Source: JBEKIK01 sp050013075
GTDB lineage: Bacteria; Planctomycetota; Planctomycetia; Pirellulales; Thermoguttaceae
Reading direction: 5' to 3'
Length of the DNA stretch: 60,361 bases
Assembly (NCBI GenBank): GCA_050013075.1
Contig: JBEKFZ010000015.1
Location: forward strand, 1 to 60,361
Shown: positions 51,261 through 60,361 of the stretch, piece after piece
Layout of the letters: the number at the start of each line of letters is the position of its first letter
How positions within the stretch are numbered: position 1 is the stretch's first letter
Made by a program: the position numbers and the translations under genes
The notes under the pieces: generated by a model
Database searches by the model: none
What the model was told of the DNA's origin: nothing
The model's input: only the letters and a program-made list of their open reading frames with translations

Positions 51261-51896
51261 TTATTGAGGCGCGCCTTCCGCCACCTTTTTCCCCAGGTTA
51301 AGTAATTTTGCATCGAGTAACAGTTTTTCTTGCCGGACGGCTTCGACGTTGATTTCAAATCGCACCGTACCTCCTTCCAGGAAAAAGTTTATCCCGCCCC
51401 CGCGCTCGGCGAACCCCGGCACTTCCCCCACCAGCAACGTCCATTTATCTCGCATTTTATTAATGATTGCGATTTGTTGCGCGAGAGGAATAGAACGGGA
51501 AACAAACAAGATATGGCAAGGCTGCAATTCCTCGATCGTGGCCATCCTTTGAATGATGATGTGCCGTCCCTGGATCGTCTTGGACTGAGCAATGCGATCC
51601 AAGATCTGCCCGAACGGGTCTTCCCCGCATACGCCTATGACAAACGCGCCCGACCGCTCGGCAAAGGCCTCTTTGGGCCATTCAACGTATCGCCCGAAAC
51701 TATAAAGAAATGCGGCTTTGACGTTGTACTCGTACTGCGGATTAATCGCCTCCGCCGATTGATACGCATCCGTTGCATCGGGCGATTGCCCCCAAACAAT
51801 CGCGGGCGTCCCGGCAAAGAAAATCATCCCTGTCGCCCAACATCCCAATCCAACATAAGGAAGAAAACGCACCAAGGCCTTCCACAGCGGTTCCAT
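51261..51896 (-). CDS. YfiR-like (DUF4154) periplasmic protein
   Basis: 211 aa from MEPLWKALVRFL with a signal peptide ending near VWGQS. The block EYNVKAAFLYSFGRYVEWP starts the domain; VIGVCGEDPFGQILD, CHILFVSRS and GGGINFFLEGGTVRFEIN complete it. YfiR in Pseudomonas is a periplasmic repressor of a membrane diguanylate cyclase. Here the neighbour is a histidine kinase, so it may instead modulate that kinase (inference). It follows the TonB receptor gene by 135 bp. Confidence 0.85.
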   Translation of the reverse strand: MEPLWKALVRFLPYVGLGCWATGMIFFAGTPAIVWGQSPDATDAYQSAEAINPQYEYNVKAAFLYSFGRYVEWPKEAFAERSGAFVIGVCGEDPFGQILDRIAQSKTIQGRHIIIQRMATIEELQPCHILFVSRSIPLAQQIAIINKMRDKWTLLVGEVPGFAERGGGINFFLEGGTVRFEINVEAVRQEKLLLDAKLLNLGKKVAEGAPQ

Positions 51897-52031
51897 GCGG
51901 AACGCCAATAAGGCGACGCAAAGGCTCGATCGAACTTTGATGCAAAAACTGGTAATTAGGCGATTCACGTTCTTTATAACCTGATTTTTTTAACCTGTCC
52001 CTGTGTTGTTAAAAATCATCCGGCTTGTTTT

Positions 52032-54182
52032 TCAATACCGCCAAGTGACCTGACCGTATACCTCAGGACCCACTTTGTATGCAACCGTACTGGTTAACGG
52101 AGTGTATTCAGAATAGTATCCATGACCAAGATTGCGCCCCGCCACCGACAATTCCAAGTTTTTCCGGGCGCGCCACGCCATACGGACGTCAAAGACCAGG
52201 TAATTAGGTATTGGCGGCGAGGTTGTGGTGAGCAAAGCGTCTACGTAACGGCCGATCAGATCGAATTGCCAATTGCTTCCCAAGTCCCAGGAAGATTGCG
52301 CATAGACCTGGTTAACCGGCGTTTCGCCGGGGTTGTAATAATTGGTCTGTCCCGGAACGGTGTGCAGAAACAATCGCGTATACGTATATGCGCAGTACAA
52401 ACGCCACTTCTCGTTGACGGCATAGTTGGCCGCCAATTCCGCGCCGTAGGTCTCACCGGCCATGCCGTTTCGATAATACTCCGGTATAATGTAATAAGCT
52501 GGCGGGTCAAATTGGGGCGTGCCCTGCAAAAATGAAAAAAGATTGTCGTATTGGTTGTAGAACATGGCCAGATCCCAGGAAAATTTCTCCGTGGCTTGAA
52601 CGCGGACTCCCATTTCGTAAGCCAATAATGCCTCCGATTGCAGATTTGGATTGTCTATCGCCATGGGAAAAATAGGCAGGGAGAAAGGGGGAGGCAAATA
52701 ACCAACCACCGGCAACCTTACAATCGAATCATCCGTCTGCTCGGTCGGAGTATGCACCGCGCGCGATATCGCTCCCCAAATCGAATGACGCTCGGTGGGT
52801 GTCCACAAAAGACGCACGGTCGGCTGGTATTCAAAATTCGTATATGGATTGTGTTCAAATTTCGAGCCGGCAGTGAGATACCAGCGGTCTTCCTCCAAGG
52901 TGATTTTGTCCTGTATAAAATAACTGAAATAATGGTCGCAGCGCCCCGGCGGGTCAACGGTTATGAAAAAGGCCGAAGAAGGTTGCGTATTCTGAAAGGA
53001 ATCCTGCCATAACCGGTAACCGCAACCCCAGATAATCTCGTTCCGAGTTCCCAACGGAAAGCGATGCTGAAAATCCAAATCGAAAAGGTCGGTATCCAAG
53101 CCGTAACCGGGATCAAGGTAGTGCCGTTCGGTCCGGTCATAATATGTCTGAAACGTCCAATCCGAATCTTCGTCTATGGTATGTTTCCAGCGGTATAAAA
53201 TATTTTCGCCGGTCACGTGGCCTTCATTGCTCGATACCGCATACGGCGCAAGGGGAATTTGGTTTGGCTGCAAGGTCACGGTATTCCCGTCATAATAATC
53301 GCCTTGAAGCGTCATGGCGTCGGACCGGCTGGCGTCGTAATCCATGCGGAAGCCGGTGCGCCCTTGATGATTCTCGTCGGGCGCCGTGCCGCCGTCTTGC
53401 AGATAACTTGGGCCGCGATCAAACCACTTGCCATAAACTCGATAGTACATGTCCTGGCCCGCGCGTCCGCCGACTCTGGCGTTGGTGTACCCCAACTCAT
53501 GCGAACCGGCTCCGCCCTGGACCAAAACCCCTTGCGTATCCTGCGCCTTTTTTGTGATTATGTTTATCACGCCGTTTACGGCATTCGAACCCCAGATCGT
53601 GGCTCCGGGACCGCGGACCACTTCAATCCGGTCCACGTCCTCTAAAATCAGGTCCTGCACGTCCCATAAAACCCCACCGTAGAAAAGATCGTACACCGTA
53701 CGCCCGTCGATTTGCACCAAAAGCATGTTGCTAAATTGTTGATTTATGCCCCGCGCGCTTATGGCCCACTCATCCGAGGAAATCTGGGCCACCTGCACGC
53801 CGGGCACCATCCGCAACACATCAGGGATGCAGACCGCCCCAGAGCGTCGAATCATCTCATTAGTAATCACAAACACCGCCGCCGGCGTTTTCCCTACCGT
53901 ACTCGCCTGACGCTCCACGGTGCTCACCGGCTGGTCCAAAGAAGGCGATCCTGTGTGTCCGGCCACATTGACTTGCGAAAGCTGCCCTACATCTTTTTCG
54001 GCCATGTCGAGCAACTTATCGAGGCTGCCGGCATCGACTCCGCCAGAATTGGCATTGCTTTGACTGCCTGCGGCGCCTTGGCCGCCCCCAGCCGTACTCT
54101 GCCCGTATGACGGATTCGATAAGGCAGCCGCCAGCAACAATATAACGGTATACAATATTATCCTATGTAATCGAATATCCAT
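52032..54182 (-). CDS. TonB-dependent outer-membrane receptor (copy 1)
   Basis: 716 aa. Signal peptide (YTVILLLAAALSNPSYGQS), a ~50-residue linker with LDKLLDMAEKDVGQLSQVNV, plug domain (TPAAVFVITNEMIRRSGA, GPGATIWGSNAVNGVINIITKKA) and a 22-strand barrel ending in VTWRY, the aromatic terminus required for outer-membrane insertion. The linker and plug resemble the Cir/BtuB-like group linked to YfiR genes. Substrate unknown. Near-duplicate of the gene upstream at 54526. Confidence 0.92.
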   Translation of the reverse strand: MDIRLHRIILYTVILLLAAALSNPSYGQSTAGGGQGAAGSQSNANSGGVDAGSLDKLLDMAEKDVGQLSQVNVAGHTGSPSLDQPVSTVERQASTVGKTPAAVFVITNEMIRRSGAVCIPDVLRMVPGVQVAQISSDEWAISARGINQQFSNMLLVQIDGRTVYDLFYGGVLWDVQDLILEDVDRIEVVRGPGATIWGSNAVNGVINIITKKAQDTQGVLVQGGAGSHELGYTNARVGGRAGQDMYYRVYGKWFDRGPSYLQDGGTAPDENHQGRTGFRMDYDASRSDAMTLQGDYYDGNTVTLQPNQIPLAPYAVSSNEGHVTGENILYRWKHTIDEDSDWTFQTYYDRTERHYLDPGYGLDTDLFDLDFQHRFPLGTRNEIIWGCGYRLWQDSFQNTQPSSAFFITVDPPGRCDHYFSYFIQDKITLEEDRWYLTAGSKFEHNPYTNFEYQPTVRLLWTPTERHSIWGAISRAVHTPTEQTDDSIVRLPVVGYLPPPFSLPIFPMAIDNPNLQSEALLAYEMGVRVQATEKFSWDLAMFYNQYDNLFSFLQGTPQFDPPAYYIIPEYYRNGMAGETYGAELAANYAVNEKWRLYCAYTYTRLFLHTVPGQTNYYNPGETPVNQVYAQSSWDLGSNWQFDLIGRYVDALLTTTSPPIPNYLVFDVRMAWRARKNLELSVAGRNLGHGYYSEYTPLTSTVAYKVGPEVYGQVTWRY

Positions 54183-54525
54183 GGAGCTCCCTTCCTTGAA
54201 ATTAAATAGCTCAGATAGCCCTTAATATGCCTGGGACATAACTGCCCGCCATATCCATACTTCAACTCGTCCACTTATTAAAAAATATCGACATATATGG
54301 GAAATCCCCTACAAGCGATAATTCGGATCTTGAATAAAAGTCGATTGTTCAAGGTAAAATAGCAGGATTATATGAATTATTTCGCTCCTAATACTCTGCA
54401 GAGATCAACGCCGTCTGTAATACTTTTGCAACTCCCGATCTCAGACCAACATTGACTCGGCGCCCGGCCGCGCCTAAATGTTTTCTCTATCCTCCATCCC
54501 CTGTTCTCTTTCCCAAACCTCTTAA
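54183..54525. other. Inter-receptor gap: duplicated leader plus heptamer array
   Basis: 54183-54384 is a close copy of 56653-56851, upstream of the other receptor, with only scattered substitutions, so both genes carry the same leader. Purine-rich AAGGAAGGGAG precedes the start on the coding strand. 54483-54524 is a degenerate pyrimidine heptamer array (TCTCTAT, CCTCCAT, CCCCTGT, TCTCTTT). Nothing else is seen in this 343-bp gap. Confidence 0.8.
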
Positions 54526-56652
54526 TCAATACCGCCAAGTGACCTGGCCATAGACTTCCGGAGCGACTTGGGTGGCTATCATGCCGGAGGTGGTGTCGGA
54601 ATTGAACTCATAATGCGAACCCAAGAGCAGATTGCGACCCACAACTGAAAGTTCCAGATTTTTCCTGGCATGCCATGCAAGCCGTGCGTCCATGACAAAG
54701 TAATTAGGAATGGTTTGGGGCGTCGAGATCAAGGCATCGACATATCGTCCAATCAAGTCGAATTCCCAGTTATGCCCGATATCCCAGGAAGATTGCGCGT
54801 ATACCTGATTGTTAGGATTGTCGCCCTTTTTGGTCAAAGAAGTCGCGCCCGGCACAGTATGCAAAAATAGGTTTAGGTAAGTGTATGCCATTTGCATGCG
54901 CCATTGTTGGTTGATTTTGTAATTCAATGCCAGTTCGGCGCCGTAGGACTCGCCCCAGACGACATTTTGATAATTTAGAGGAAGGATATAGCCTGGCGGA
55001 CTTGGATACGCCTTTCCCTGCATCACGCCCATAAGATCATCGTATTTGTTATAGAAGAGGGCGAGATCCCAGGAAAATCGTTCGGTCGGCTGCACGCGGA
55101 TGCCCAATTCATAAGCCAATAAATCCTCCGATTGAACGCCTGGATTGCCGATAATCATGGGAAATACAGGCACGGGATTGATGGAAATCGGCGTTAGTCT
55201 GAGCCGCGCATCTTCATTGAAAAGGCTCGGCGTGCGCACGGCCCGCGACACCGCGCACCAGATCGAATGGCGCTCGGTGGGAGTCCACAACAAACGCACC
55301 GTAGGCTGGAACTCGAAATTGGTGTAGTCATTGTACTCGAATTTTGAGCCGCCGATCAAATACAAGCGGTCTTCACGCAAAGTGATTTGGTCTTGAAGAA
55401 AAAAGCTTAACACCTTGTCGTAGCGACTCTCGGGAACAAAGGATACGAAAAACGGATCGCCTTGCACGGTATCCTGCCAGAACTTGTACTCGAAACCCCA
55501 GATGATTTTATTTCGCTCGCCCAAGGGAAAGCGGTTTTGAAAATCGAAATCCGCCGTATCGCGGTTCGTCTCGAACTTTTGATCCGTATAGTTCCGCAGA
55601 ACCCGATCGTAATAGGCCTGGAATGTCCAGTCGCGATCTTCATCCGTGGTGTGTATCCAACGGTACAGAAAATTATTTCCCGAAATGTGACCGTCGCTGA
55701 CGTAAGTTTGTGAATAGGGCGGAGTCGGAACCGGTAAAGTTGTCATATCCCCGCTATATCCGTTGTAATTGTCGCCCTGGAACGTCATTGCGTCGGACTT
55801 GCTTGCGTCATAATCCATACGGAAGCCGCCGCTTCCTTGACGCCAATCATCCCCGGCTATGCCGTTTGGCAGGTCGCCCGGCCCGCGCTCGAACCATTTG
55901 CCGTATACCCGGTAGTAAAGATCCTGGCCAATACGCCCCCCTACCCGCGCGTTGCTAAAATCCTTCTCATGCGTTCCCCCTCCGCTTTGGATAAAAGCTC
56001 CTTGCGTATCCTGGGCCTTCTTGGTGAGGATGTTGATCACGCCGTTTACGGCATTGGAGCCCCAGATCGTTGCACCGGGACCGCGAATTACTTCGATCCG
56101 TTCCACGTCTTCCAACAGAATATCTTGAGCGTCCCAGTAAACGCCCGAAAAAAGCGGATCATAGATGGTCCGGCCGTCGATTTGAACAAGCATCTTTTCG
56201 GCATAGCGCTTATTGAAACCCCGCGAACTAACTGCCCATGTACTGGAATCGATATTCGCCACATCCATGCCTGGTACCATGCGCAATACGTCAGGGATGG
56301 TCTTTGCTCCGGAACGGCGAATCATCTCATTGGTGATCACAAACACCGCCGCCGGCGTTTTCCCCACGGTGCTCACCTGGCGCTCGACAGTGCTTACAGG
56401 CTGGTCCAGAGAAGACGAGCCGGTATGTCCGGATACGTTTACGTTCGAGAGTTGCCCCACGTCTTTTTCGGCCAGATCCAGCAGCTTATCGAGGCTGCCG
56501 GCATCGACTCCGCCAGAATTGGCATCGCTTTGACCACCTGCGGCGTTTTGGCCGCCCCCAGCCGCACTCTGCCCGTATGACGAATTCGATAAGGCAGCCG
56601 CCAGCAACAATATAACGGTATATAACGTTACCCTCAGTAATCGTATATCCAT
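54526..56652 (-). CDS. TonB-dependent outer-membrane receptor (copy 2)
   Basis: 708 aa, same architecture as copy 1: signal peptide, LDKLLDLAEKDVGQLSNVNV linker, plug (AVFVITNEMIRRSGAKTIPD, NAVNGVINILTKKA) and a barrel ending EVYGQVTWRY. The first ~110 residues are almost identical to copy 1, while plug loops and barrel have diverged, as expected if the two now take up different ligands. No transposase flanks the pair, so unequal recombination is the simplest origin. First gene of the reverse-strand receptor/YfiR/kinase set. Confidence 0.92.
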   Translation of the reverse strand: MDIRLLRVTLYTVILLLAAALSNSSYGQSAAGGGQNAAGGQSDANSGGVDAGSLDKLLDLAEKDVGQLSNVNVSGHTGSSSLDQPVSTVERQVSTVGKTPAAVFVITNEMIRRSGAKTIPDVLRMVPGMDVANIDSSTWAVSSRGFNKRYAEKMLVQIDGRTIYDPLFSGVYWDAQDILLEDVERIEVIRGPGATIWGSNAVNGVINILTKKAQDTQGAFIQSGGGTHEKDFSNARVGGRIGQDLYYRVYGKWFERGPGDLPNGIAGDDWRQGSGGFRMDYDASKSDAMTFQGDNYNGYSGDMTTLPVPTPPYSQTYVSDGHISGNNFLYRWIHTTDEDRDWTFQAYYDRVLRNYTDQKFETNRDTADFDFQNRFPLGERNKIIWGFEYKFWQDTVQGDPFFVSFVPESRYDKVLSFFLQDQITLREDRLYLIGGSKFEYNDYTNFEFQPTVRLLWTPTERHSIWCAVSRAVRTPSLFNEDARLRLTPISINPVPVFPMIIGNPGVQSEDLLAYELGIRVQPTERFSWDLALFYNKYDDLMGVMQGKAYPSPPGYILPLNYQNVVWGESYGAELALNYKINQQWRMQMAYTYLNLFLHTVPGATSLTKKGDNPNNQVYAQSSWDIGHNWEFDLIGRYVDALISTPQTIPNYFVMDARLAWHARKNLELSVVGRNLLLGSHYEFNSDTTSGMIATQVAPEVYGQVTWRY

Positions 56653-57206
56653 GGGGATCTCTTCCTTGAAATTAAATATCTCAGATAGCCCCTAATATGC
56701 CTGGAACATTACTGTCCGCCATATCCATACTTCCACTCGTCCACTCATGGAAAATATCGACATATATAGGAAATCCGCTACAAGTGATAATTCGGATCTT
56801 GAATAAAAGTAGATTGTTCAAGGCAAAGTAGTAGGATTATATAAATTATTCCGGCCCGATATTTGGCTCTTTAATGATATTTAGCATCAACATCGAAATA
56901 AAAAGTCCAAACCGACGTCCACCACCTTTGATAGGCTGTTGTAGATCTCACTTCCGCTAATACCAGTAAATTTTTCCCAGTCGATTTTTAAGGCATGATG
57001 ATAATTCGCCACGCAGTTTCCCTGTTGTTGTGGCAAATTTCCCACAAAGCGGAGAAAAACAATCCCAACAGAAGTGCGCTTTTATCCGCAACTTCTTGCA
57101 AAACAACATCTTACACCATCTCCATCTCTCATCAGGACCTTTGGCACTTGAAGTGCTCCCCTTTGTTTCGTGCAATTTTGTCGGTCCTTCCAACCTGACG
57201 ATCCCC
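56653..57206. other. Divergent intergenic region between receptor and sigma-factor genes
   Basis: 56653-56851 is the duplicated receptor leader described at 54183. From 56852 to 57206 no repeat or RNA was recognised. 57030-57206 stays open in frame with the sigma factor but looks non-coding. Both promoters should lie here; conservation of the 200-bp leader marks where receptor control elements are likely. Confidence 0.6.
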
Positions 57207-58844
57207 ATGCCCAAACACAACTACAGCAAATCGACGCGCGGCAAAAAATCCCCGCATCGCACCTACATTCAACCGGAGTACCACGACGAATTGCCGCCGG
57301 TAGACGAAGTACTGCCCGAAGAAGAACTTGCCGTTGCGGAATCTCTCGCCGATGTCGATCTGGATGAGGATGAAGAAATCGATCATGCCGAAGAGCTTAC
57401 CGGCGAAGACGATCAAATCGACGATCCCGTGCGGATTTATCTCATGCAGATGGGCGAGATACCATTGCTTAAACCCAAAGAAGAACTGGCCGCCGCCAAG
57501 CGGATCGAAACAAGCCGCCGGCGATTCCGCCAGTGCATGTTGGCCAACGATTACGTGCTTCAGGCGGCCGTCAGCCTGTTGGAGTGCATCCGCGACAACA
57601 AGGTGCGCCTCGATCGGACAATTGAAGTCTCGGTGATCAACATCCGCGAAAAACGGCGGCTCTTAAAGGTGCTCGATCCTAATTTGTACACGCTCCATCA
57701 TTTGCTCGTCCATAACCGCCGCGATTTCACCTTGGCGATCCACGATCGTCATCCCCGAAAAAAACGCCGTGAAGCATGGCGCCGGTTGCTGCAACGCCGT
57801 GTGAAGGCCGTCCGCCTGGTGGAAGAACTCGGGCTTAGAACCCAGCGCTTGCAGCCCATGCTCGATAAACTCAATCAGATTTCGCAACGCATGCAAAACG
57901 TCAAAAAACAACTGGCCGAACCCCAAAGCGATCCAGACGACGGCGCCCGGGCCGTGGAACTCCGCAAGGAATTGTGTTATCTTATGCGATTGACCCTGGA
58001 AAGTCCGGCCACGCTCAGCCGCCGGCTAGATCGCATTGCCGCATTGCACAAAAAATACGATACAGCCAAGCGATATCTCTCCGCCGGCAACTTGCGCCTG
58101 GTGGTCTCCATTGCCAAACGCTATCGCAACCGGGGCCTGAGCTTCCTGGATCTGATTCAGGAAGGCAATACCGGCCTGATGCGAGCGGTGGACAAGTTCG
58201 AACACGCCCGGGGCTACAAATTCTCGACTTACGCCACGTGGTGGATCCGCCAGGCCATTACCCGGGCAATCGCCGACCAAAGCCGGACCATCCGCATGCC
58301 GGTGCACATGCTGGAAAACATGAACAAAGTCCGCAATGCCACACGCCAGTTGATCCAGGAAAAAGGCATGGAGCCCACGCTTGAAGAAGCCGCCGCCCAG
58401 GCAGGGCTATCGCTGGACGAAACCGTCAACATCCTCCGCATGGCCCGGCAGCCGCTCTCCCTCGACCAGCCGGTGGGCGAACACGACGACACCTACTTCG
58501 GCGAATTCCTCCAAGATCATCGCGAGGATGATCCCTTGCAGGGCATAAACCAGGAATCGCTCAAAAACCGCATCGCCGAAGTGCTCGACGCCCTGGACTA
58601 TCGCGAACGGGAAATCATCCGCCTCCGCTTCGGCCTAGCCGACGGATACTCGTATACTTTGGAAGAGGTGGGCAAAATATTCTCCGTCACCCGCGAACGC
58701 GTCCGACAAATCGAAACCAAGGCCGTCCGCTCCCTGCAACATCCCGTCCGCGCGAAAAAACTCTTAAGCTTCATGAACGACCTGGCCAACGTCCCAACAG
58801 AATCCGTTGCCGCTTGCCACACAAATACTACGGTGGAAAGCTGA
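57207..58844 (+). CDS. rpoD: Primary-type sigma-70 factor
   Basis: 545 aa from MPKHNYSKSTRGKK. An acidic N-terminal stretch (~30-70) stands in for region 1.1. Region 1.2 follows (DPVRIYLMQMGEIPLLKPKEEL), then a ~180-residue non-conserved insert, region 2 (NLRLVVSIAKRYRNRGLSFLDLIQEGN, KFSTYATWWIRQAITRAI), region 3 (MNKVRNATRQLIQEKGMEPT) and region 4 (GYSYTLEEVGKIFSVTRERVRQIE). All promoter-binding regions are complete, so it is the housekeeping sigma or a close paralogue. No clear SD marks the start; 59 more in-frame codons lie upstream. Confidence 0.9.
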   Translation: MPKHNYSKSTRGKKSPHRTYIQPEYHDELPPVDEVLPEEELAVAESLADVDLDEDEEIDHAEELTGEDDQIDDPVRIYLMQMGEIPLLKPKEELAAAKRIETSRRRFRQCMLANDYVLQAAVSLLECIRDNKVRLDRTIEVSVINIREKRRLLKVLDPNLYTLHHLLVHNRRDFTLAIHDRHPRKKRREAWRRLLQRRVKAVRLVEELGLRTQRLQPMLDKLNQISQRMQNVKKQLAEPQSDPDDGARAVELRKELCYLMRLTLESPATLSRRLDRIAALHKKYDTAKRYLSAGNLRLVVSIAKRYRNRGLSFLDLIQEGNTGLMRAVDKFEHARGYKFSTYATWWIRQAITRAIADQSRTIRMPVHMLENMNKVRNATRQLIQEKGMEPTLEEAAAQAGLSLDETVNILRMARQPLSLDQPVGEHDDTYFGEFLQDHREDDPLQGINQESLKNRIAEVLDALDYREREIIRLRFGLADGYSYTLEEVGKIFSVTRERVRQIETKAVRSLQHPVRAKKLLSFMNDLANVPTESVAACHTNTTVES

Positions 58845-58991
58845 AATTCCATGCCGGATGAATTATTTGTGATATTTCAATCAAGCAGATAGGCTATACA
58901 GTTAGGAAGGATGGCTTGCGCGACTGCTTATAGGGCATATTGTCTTTTTCGTCGTAGACGTAAATGCAATACTAACAGGATCACGGTCCAT

Positions 58992-59018
58992 CACTGCTTC
59001 TGCGAAGCAGTGGCACAC
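58992..59018. repeat. CACTGCTTC palindrome
   Basis: CACTGCTTC-TGC-GAAGCAGTG followed by GCACAC. Same family as the 27-bp arms at 45602. It lies in the 216-bp convergent gap between the sigma-factor gene and the next one. Confidence 0.85.
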
Positions 59019-59060
59019 TTTGGAAGCTTTTTATTGGTCTAGCATGGGCAGCCGTGCGGA

Positions 59061-60104
59061 TCATTCAAATTGGTACATGCCAGCAATTCGCCGTCCATCG
59101 GCTGGTGTGACCTTGCCGGATAGAATTGCGGAGGCATCGTCTCTTGAAACGGTTACGGATCCGATCCGTTTACCGCCGGGATCCACGATTGCAACCGTAT
59201 AGTATTCGATGACTGGATTGCAACCGGCGACATAACCCGAAGCAGCACCCCAAACTTGCCCGATGTACTTGATAAATTCTCCGCTGTTAGAGGCGGCCGA
59301 TTGAAGTCCGGCTGGAATGCTGCTGTTAAGCTCGGCGTCGGTCTTGCCTTGTTTGATCATGCCGAAAAGCGATTTTGTTGCATTATAAATGTCTTTGGCA
59401 TCCGATCGATTGAAGGCGATTTTAATTTCCAATGTGCGTTTGGCGCGTGCCGAGTTGGGGGTAATGCCTACGTCGTTTAACGAACATGCCCATTGAGATG
59501 GAAATGAATGAACAAGGGTCGGCAAAAGGCGTTTTAAATCAGCAACCGCCGCTTGGTCCGATTTTGGCGCGATCTGGGATTTCTCGCTTCCCGGCTTCAA
59601 ACTAGAGACTATTTTGTCAAAATCGCCCAAGGCGGTCGCCCATTGCGTTGGAGGAGTGCTGCACTGCACGATGAACGCGGTTCTGTCGGAAAGGAAATAT
59701 GTGTATCGACGGCGGACTTTTTCGCCGCCATCGGTTAAATCGTACGATGCGTTAATCAGGATTTTACCGTTGACTTGCGGAACCTCGGAATTAACCGGAC
59801 GCATGTCTGGATACTTATTTCTGATCATGGAGTCCCATTGAACTTTCATGCCGGAAGTGTCGGAAGGAGGGGCGCCAGCTTCCGCGGGCATGACTTCATG
59901 GTGAAAGAAGCAAGTTGCATATTCGCCGGTCGGCAGCCTTTTTCTGAATCCCACCTCAACCCCCTGGGGAACATTCTTCGTTTGCTCCCAACCTGCGGGA
60001 ACCAAAAGCTGATATGCCTTCTCCTTGACAACCTGCTGGGCTTTGGCCACAAGTGATATGAATGCAAAAAACACAAAAACAATTGTCAACAATTGCATCT
60101 TCAT
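59061..60104 (-). CDS. Secreted protein with DcrB/PsbP-like N-terminal domain
   Basis: 347 aa from ATG 60104, with AAGG upstream. Signal peptide (LLTIVFVFFAFISLVAKAQ). Residues ~25-185 (YQLLVPAGWEQTKN, RRYTYFLSDRTAFIVQCS, FDKIVSSLKP) have the look of the DUF1795/DcrB/PsbP-like fold: a GW-centred first strand and a late F-D-x-I-x-x-S-L. The C-terminal ~150 residues are not recognised. Function unknown; likely periplasmic. Confidence 0.65.
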   Translation of the reverse strand: MKMQLLTIVFVFFAFISLVAKAQQVVKEKAYQLLVPAGWEQTKNVPQGVEVGFRKRLPTGEYATCFFHHEVMPAEAGAPPSDTSGMKVQWDSMIRNKYPDMRPVNSEVPQVNGKILINASYDLTDGGEKVRRRYTYFLSDRTAFIVQCSTPPTQWATALGDFDKIVSSLKPGSEKSQIAPKSDQAAVADLKRLLPTLVHSFPSQWACSLNDVGITPNSARAKRTLEIKIAFNRSDAKDIYNATKSLFGMIKQGKTDAELNSSIPAGLQSAASNSGEFIKYIGQVWGAASGYVAGCNPVIEYYTVAIVDPGGKRIGSVTVSRDDASAILSGKVTPADGRRIAGMYQFE

Positions 60105-60347
60105 ATAGTGCCTTATTAAACGAGTTGATTCCATTCGCACGTACCCAACGGTCCCTGAACTTATTATCTCTACGGTCGGCCGTCAATAATCATTCCGGTA
60201 CAGTATTCTGGTATTCAGGGTATTCGTATTCATTAATTTCAGTAGTTCCAAGTTTGGCAGATAGCCGTTAAAAATTGATATTTGTGAACGCAAGGCTCTT
60301 CCCGACAATGGTTTGTGTCAACCAAACCGACGTCAAGGAGAGAGCCC

Positions 60348-60361
60348 ATGCGTTCAAGGAT
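60348..60361 (+). CDS. Start of a gene cut by the window edge
   Basis: ATG CGT TCA AGG follows AAGGAGAG at 60335-60342, an ideal ribosome-binding site 6-8 nt upstream. Only four codons are visible, so no product can be named. Confidence 0.5.

Noticed and set aside
52032..56652. Transposition as the cause of the TonB receptor duplication
   Set aside because: No transposase, terminal inverted repeats or target duplication were seen at the borders; tandem duplication is simpler.
57030..57206. 59-codon N-terminal extension of the primary sigma factor
   Set aside because: The extension is hydrophobic and Cys-containing, unlike region 1.1, and has no RBS; the sequence becomes sigma-like only from 57207.

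Overview
The window looks like an accessory-rich stretch of a Planctomycetota chromosome. This is inferred, not proven. The signs are a secreted protein with pre-peptidase C-terminal (PPC) domains, a DUF6807 (PmoA-like) protein, a PEP-CTERM-anchored repeat protein, an ECF sigma factor followed by a very long anti-sigma-like membrane protein, secreted carbohydrate-active enzymes, and dense palindromic intergenic repeats. No rRNA, tRNA, CRISPR array, transposase or prophage gene was recognised.

Layout. 0.1-5.1 kb: PPC-domain secreted protein, a small zinc-ribbon-like protein, a HemN/HemW-like radical SAM protein, and a convergent flippase-like membrane protein. 5.4-11.6 kb: a same-strand carbohydrate cluster of two GH97 enzymes flanking an alginate-lyase-family protein. 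11.7-16.2 kb: a nucleotidyltransferase-like protein, a second flippase-like protein, a GT2 glycosyltransferase and a GT-C-like membrane protein, plausibly a polyprenol-linked glycosylation set. 16.4-18.9 kb: DUF6807 protein and a GH43-like hydrolase. 18.9-30.9 kb: the complex I genes nuoF-G-H-I-J-K-L-M-N, without nuoA-E. 31.2-36.9 kb: a degenerate NtrC-type AAA regulator, a DinB-like protein, a PIN toxin with a 56-aa partner, a 31-aa membrane peptide, and a two-gene cytochrome bd-like oxidase whose first subunit carries a c-type haem domain. 36.8-42.7 kb: PEP-CTERM repeat protein and a prolyl oligopeptidase. 42.8-44.6 kb: a reverse-strand DUF4365 nuclease-like gene, AT-rich by eye, and a toxin-antitoxin pair. 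45.0-47.6 kb: ECF sigma factor and anti-sigma-like protein. 48.0-56.7 kb: an unknown gene and a reverse-strand set of two tandem TonB receptors, a YfiR-like protein and a hybrid histidine kinase. 57.2-60.4 kb: primary sigma factor, a secreted DcrB-like protein, and the first codons of a further gene.

The most striking signal is non-coding. About twenty arrays of degenerate 7-bp units lie at gene junctions from about 12.4 to 54.5 kb. They resemble the short tandemly repeated repetitive (STRR) heptamers of heterocystous cyanobacteria. Together with palindromic repeats they occupy every junction of nuoF-N. In several cases they supply the start codon and its ribosome-binding site (nuoI, nuoL), the stop codon (GT2 gene, nuoI, nuoJ), or a long translated tail (nuoM, nuoJ, nuoF). 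One orientation of each array closes all three reading frames and the other leaves all three open, so array orientation alone can trim or extend a neighbouring protein.

All functional names rest on motif recognition from the translated sequence. No database search was run.
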